From: Irineochytrium annulatum
Taxonomy: Eukaryota > Chytridiomycota > Chytridiomycetes > Chytridiales > Chytridiaceae
Direction of reading: 5' to 3'
NCBI GenBank assembly: GCA_027600665.1
Contig: JADGJL010001069.1
Span: forward strand, 1-10,517
Length of the DNA: 10,517 nucleotides
Shown: piece by piece, positions 8,462 to 10,517 of the stretch
Layout of the letters: the number at the start of each line of letters is the position of its first letter
Position numbering within the stretch: position 1 is the stretch's first letter
Program-made: the position numbers and the translations under genes
The notes under the pieces: generated by a model
Databases searched by the model: none
Told to the model about the DNA's origin: nothing
Seen by the model: the letters and a program-made list of their open reading frames with translations, nothing else

Positions 8462-10118
8462 TTACGCGTCCGAAAAGGAGCGGCGGTCCTCGATCCAGTC
8501 CTTCACAAACAAGCTGACCTTCATAAACTTCTTGCTCGAATACTTGCGGAAGAGGGCGTCGTGCTTCTGAGGCTTTTCAAGAAAGTCCATCATTAGCTTG
8601 ACGCACGGCTCGACCTGGGCTTGGGTGTACCCTGAGTAGTGGACGAGGTTGGCGTCCTGAGTATCAAAGAGTAAGCCAACATCGTAAAAGTTTTGTGTTA
8701 GCACATACCCAGCTACCGCGCTTCAACATCTCGCGAGCAAGAAATAGTCCGGCACCCGCAACCTGGCTCGGCGGAATCTCCATGAACTGATGGTCGATAA
8801 GAGATATCTCCATTAAGTACTTGGCAAGCGTCCTTGTCTGGATGTCGTATTGCTCCGCCTTCGAGCAGCGGCGAAGGAAGCTCATCGGGGACGGGTACTG
8901 GAGATTGAAGTCGAGAACAGCGAGAACATAGCGCTCCGCGCGCATGATCTCCTCATCGGTGTATCCTGTTAATTACAGTTAGACAAAAACCCTAAGTAAC
9001 GAACGTAGAGTTACAAACCGTTGTCGGTGGCGTATATCATGTTCTTGACAGAGGGAGGCTGGACCTCCTCGTATTTGGCCGCAATAAAGAGGGCCGTAAC
9101 ACCGACAAGCTGAAGCTTCTGAGTCGAGACGACGCGCAGGGAGAGGAACCGGTCAATAATGTTGACGGTCATGTACAAAGTCTCGGGTAGAAGGCGGAAC
9201 TTGTTATGGAGCTCGATGAGCCAGTCGATAAGTAGGGTACGCATAGGCCACTCGAGGTCCTTCTGCGCTTGCATGTAATCTGGGTTCGGCATAGTAGATA
9301 TCTGAAAGGAAGCCGCAGCGTTAATTAGTGTGGTTAAATGATAATAGAAGTAAGCTTAAGTACCTCGAGCTCCTTCATGTAGTTAAAGATCTCCACAACA
9401 TACTCAGAGACCATCAGCGGGTCACCCATTTCCTCGGTGTCGAGGTCGTCCCAATCCTGCTGGACGGGCTCCTCCGCAATTACGATCTCAAGGTGGTCGC
9501 TCTCGGCGACATCGGCCTCTGGCGACTCCTCGGGCGACGCCACCTTAGCCGGCTCGGCCTCCTTCGCGACAGTCTTCGCCTTGACCGTCTTCTTCGTGCC
9601 GGCCTTAGACCGGGTCTCCATGCGAGTCTTGATTTCAACCTCAGTGGTGGCGTTCTGACACACGGCGACCGTACGCTTGGTGGTCGTCTTGGTAACCTTT
9701 GTCTCGGTCGTCTCCTTTGCGAGCTCCTTAACCGCGTCCTTCTTAGCATCGGAAACGGCAGCCTTTTTCGCGGCCGTCTGAGACTTCGCCGAGCGAGGCT
9801 TCGTAACCTTGGTGGCGTTCTGAACGTTGACCTCGTTAAGGGCGCTGCGCTCCTTCTTGCCCGCGGCGACCTTGACGGGAGGGGCATCCTGAGCGGTCTT
9901 CTCCCCAAGCGTCTTGGCGGTCGATCGCAGCTTTTTGCCTCCCTTTACAGGAGCGGGACCATTTTCCTTCGTATCGTCATTCGTGACAATCTTGCTCTTG
10001 GCAATCTGGGCAGCCCTACGGGTGCGGACCTGCATGCAGAAACGATGATGGTAAATAAACACGTTCGATGGCATGTCAAGAGCAGGATAACGCGTCCTAC
10101 CGGAACGGCGGCGTTCAT
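8462..10118 (-). CDS. CCNB: G2/mitotic B-type cyclin
   Basis: Regulatory subunit that activates the mitotic kinase Cdk1 and is destroyed through the APC/C (family knowledge). Exons on the minus strand: 10118-10101, 10029-9364, 9301-9019, 8965-8709, 8656-8462. The sum is 1419 nt, 472 residues plus TAA. The N-terminal 215 or so residues are a disordered Lys/Ala/Thr/Glu-rich arm with a KEN box (27-29) and a destruction-box-like RSALNEVN (67-74). The first cyclin fold carries the mitotic signature MRTLLIDWLIE (248-258), then TLYMTVNIIDRFLS and LFIAAKYEE. The second fold begins near PSPMSFLRRCSKAEQYD and includes LMEISLIDHQF. The first exon is tiny (6 codons, MNAAVP). An in-frame TGA lies upstream of its ATG. 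If the 71-nt first intron is not removed, ATGs at 10074 and 10035 would start the same frame, giving MQVRTRRAAQ for the latter. B-type rather than A-type is favoured by the overall sequence; the cyclin call itself is firm. Confidence 0.93.
10030..10100 (-). other. 71-nt first intron of the cyclin gene (start-deciding)
   Basis: The donor is GTAGGA and the acceptor GCATGCAG, phase 0, joining MNAAVP to VRTRRAAQ. It is the longest intron placed inside a gene here and has no clear CTAAC branch site. It is open in the cyclin frame except that its length is not a multiple of three, so splicing or use of an internal ATG are the two ways to make the protein. Confidence 0.6.
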
Positions 10119-10212
10119 AACGGCTGTCGGTGGAAGTCAAAGTGTCGAAAGACGGGTGATCGGGACTTGGCGGGTACCTGGGAGACTGGGGAAGAGATAG
10201 ATGACGGTTAGA

Positions 10213-10515
10213 TCATCGCTGTGGAGACGTGAAGGGAAATGCAGCCAGGGAAAGTAGGTGAGCCCGGGGCATCCCAAAGCCATTCCACGCGAGGATCCAG
10301 TTGAAGTTCACGTTCATGCAAATACCGATGCCGACGAAAACGTTCGCCGTTGCTTCCCCACCCGGCCCTGCGGCAACAACTTGCCACTCAACGACGTACG
10401 GCACATTACCTTCTGCTGCTGCTGGTGGCTGCTGCTGCTGCTGCTGCTGCGGGAGGGAGGGAGTGGAGGTGCTGTCGGGTATGGATGCGAGGGGTGGTCT
10501 TGGTGTCGGTTGCCG
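10213..10515 (-). CDS. Possible 3' end of an upstream gene, or leader sequence; polyglutamine-containing frame open to the right edge
   Basis: A frame without stops runs from the right edge to a TGA at 10213-10215, about 100 codons. It reads a Pro/Ser/Thr-rich stretch, seven Gln, PPAAA, then EGNVPYVVEWQVV and a more hydrophobic end including ICMNVNFNWILAWNGF. It could be the last exon of a Gln-rich protein, with a 94-bp gap to the cyclin start, in line with the tight spacing elsewhere. Against this, the TGA sits just before a strong intron acceptor, so the stretch may be intron or leader. I recognise no family. Confidence 0.25.
   Translation of the reverse strand, partial: RQPTPRPPLASIPDSTSTPSLPQQQQQQQPPAAAEGNVPYVVEWQVVAAGPGGEATANVFVGIGICMNVNFNWILAWNGFGMPRAHLLSLAAFPFTSPQR
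10413..10449. repeat. CTG/CAG trinucleotide repeat
   Basis: Four CTG units (10413-10424), a GTGG interruption, then seven CTG units (10429-10449) on the plus strand. On the strand of the neighbouring genes it reads CAG: polyglutamine, polyserine or polyalanine depending on frame. Such tracts occur in coding regions of transcription factors and in leaders, and tend to vary in length between strains. Confidence 0.9.
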
Positions 10516-10517
10516 GA

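Larger units (their letters stand above)
10119..10517 (-). other. Leader/promoter region of cyclin B, with a probable 5' intron acceptor
   Basis: On the minus strand, CTAAC at 10211-10207 is followed by a pyrimidine-rich stretch ending in CCCCAG at 10191-10186. This is one of the best branch-site and acceptor pairs in the window. It lies upstream of the cyclin ATG and has no coding frame joined to that ATG. It therefore suggests a spliced leader exon from 10185 to the cyclin start, or the last intron of an upstream gene. Possible donors are GTATTT near 10341 and GTAATG near 10408. I cannot choose between them. Confidence 0.45.

Noticed and set aside
9328..10200. A 290-codon open frame on the plus strand, Leu/Arg/Gly-rich
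   Set aside because: It lies exactly antisense to the cyclin B arm. Its Leu/Arg-rich composition is what a GC-rich Lys/Ala/Glu coding strand gives on the complement. No family features.
1..10517. Mobile element, CRISPR array, tRNA, rRNA or viral gene
   Set aside because: No terminal repeats, transposase or reverse-transcriptase motifs, no repeat-spacer pattern and no tRNA-like cloverleaf were seen on either strand.

Overview
The window looks like a compact stretch of a nuclear genome from a flagellated (zoosporic) fungus or a close relative. Four recognisable genes and one possible fifth all lie on the minus strand. Coding frames are broken by at least 19 very short introns (40-71 nt) with GT...AG ends. 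Most of these have a CTAAC/CTAAT-like branch site close to the 3' end, a fungal style of intron. The flippase and the cyclin B have a fungal look. The middle gene is a leucine-rich-repeat protein of the LRRC43 type, otherwise a protein of organisms with motile cilia. Together these point to a chytrid-like or blastocladia-like fungus, but the species and phylum cannot be fixed from this sequence.

Layout in transcription order, right to left. 10119-10517 holds a CAG/CTG repeat, a frame open to the right edge, and the probable leader of the next gene, with a convincing intron acceptor. 10118-8462 is a B-type cyclin (5 exons, 472 aa). 8461-8077 is a 385-bp spacer. 8076-7029 is an unrecognised, highly charged 335-aa protein (2 exons) with two cysteines next to its start. 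6905-4920 is the LRRC43-like gene (7 exons, 574 aa). 4798-1 is a P4-type ATPase, a Dnf1/Dnf2-like phospholipid flippase (9 exons, at least 1461 aa), whose Pro/Tyr-rich C-terminal tail runs off the left edge.

I rebuilt each gene by hand by pairing splice sites whose phases match. Exon sums are exact multiples of three (1419, 1008, 1725 and 4383 nt), and family motifs read cleanly across the junctions, for example DKTG|TLTQN in the ATPase and the leucine-rich repeats in LRRC43. The genes do not form an obvious pathway: cell-cycle control, a motile-cilium protein, a lipid flippase and an unknown protein sit in tandem with spacers of 121-385 bp. I see no transposon, tRNA, rRNA, CRISPR array or viral gene. 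No new multi-gene system is evident. The most unusual items are the tyrosine-rich flippase tail with a PPxY motif, a 45-nt intron that is open in frame, the unknown Cys-Cys protein, and the ciliary gene itself.
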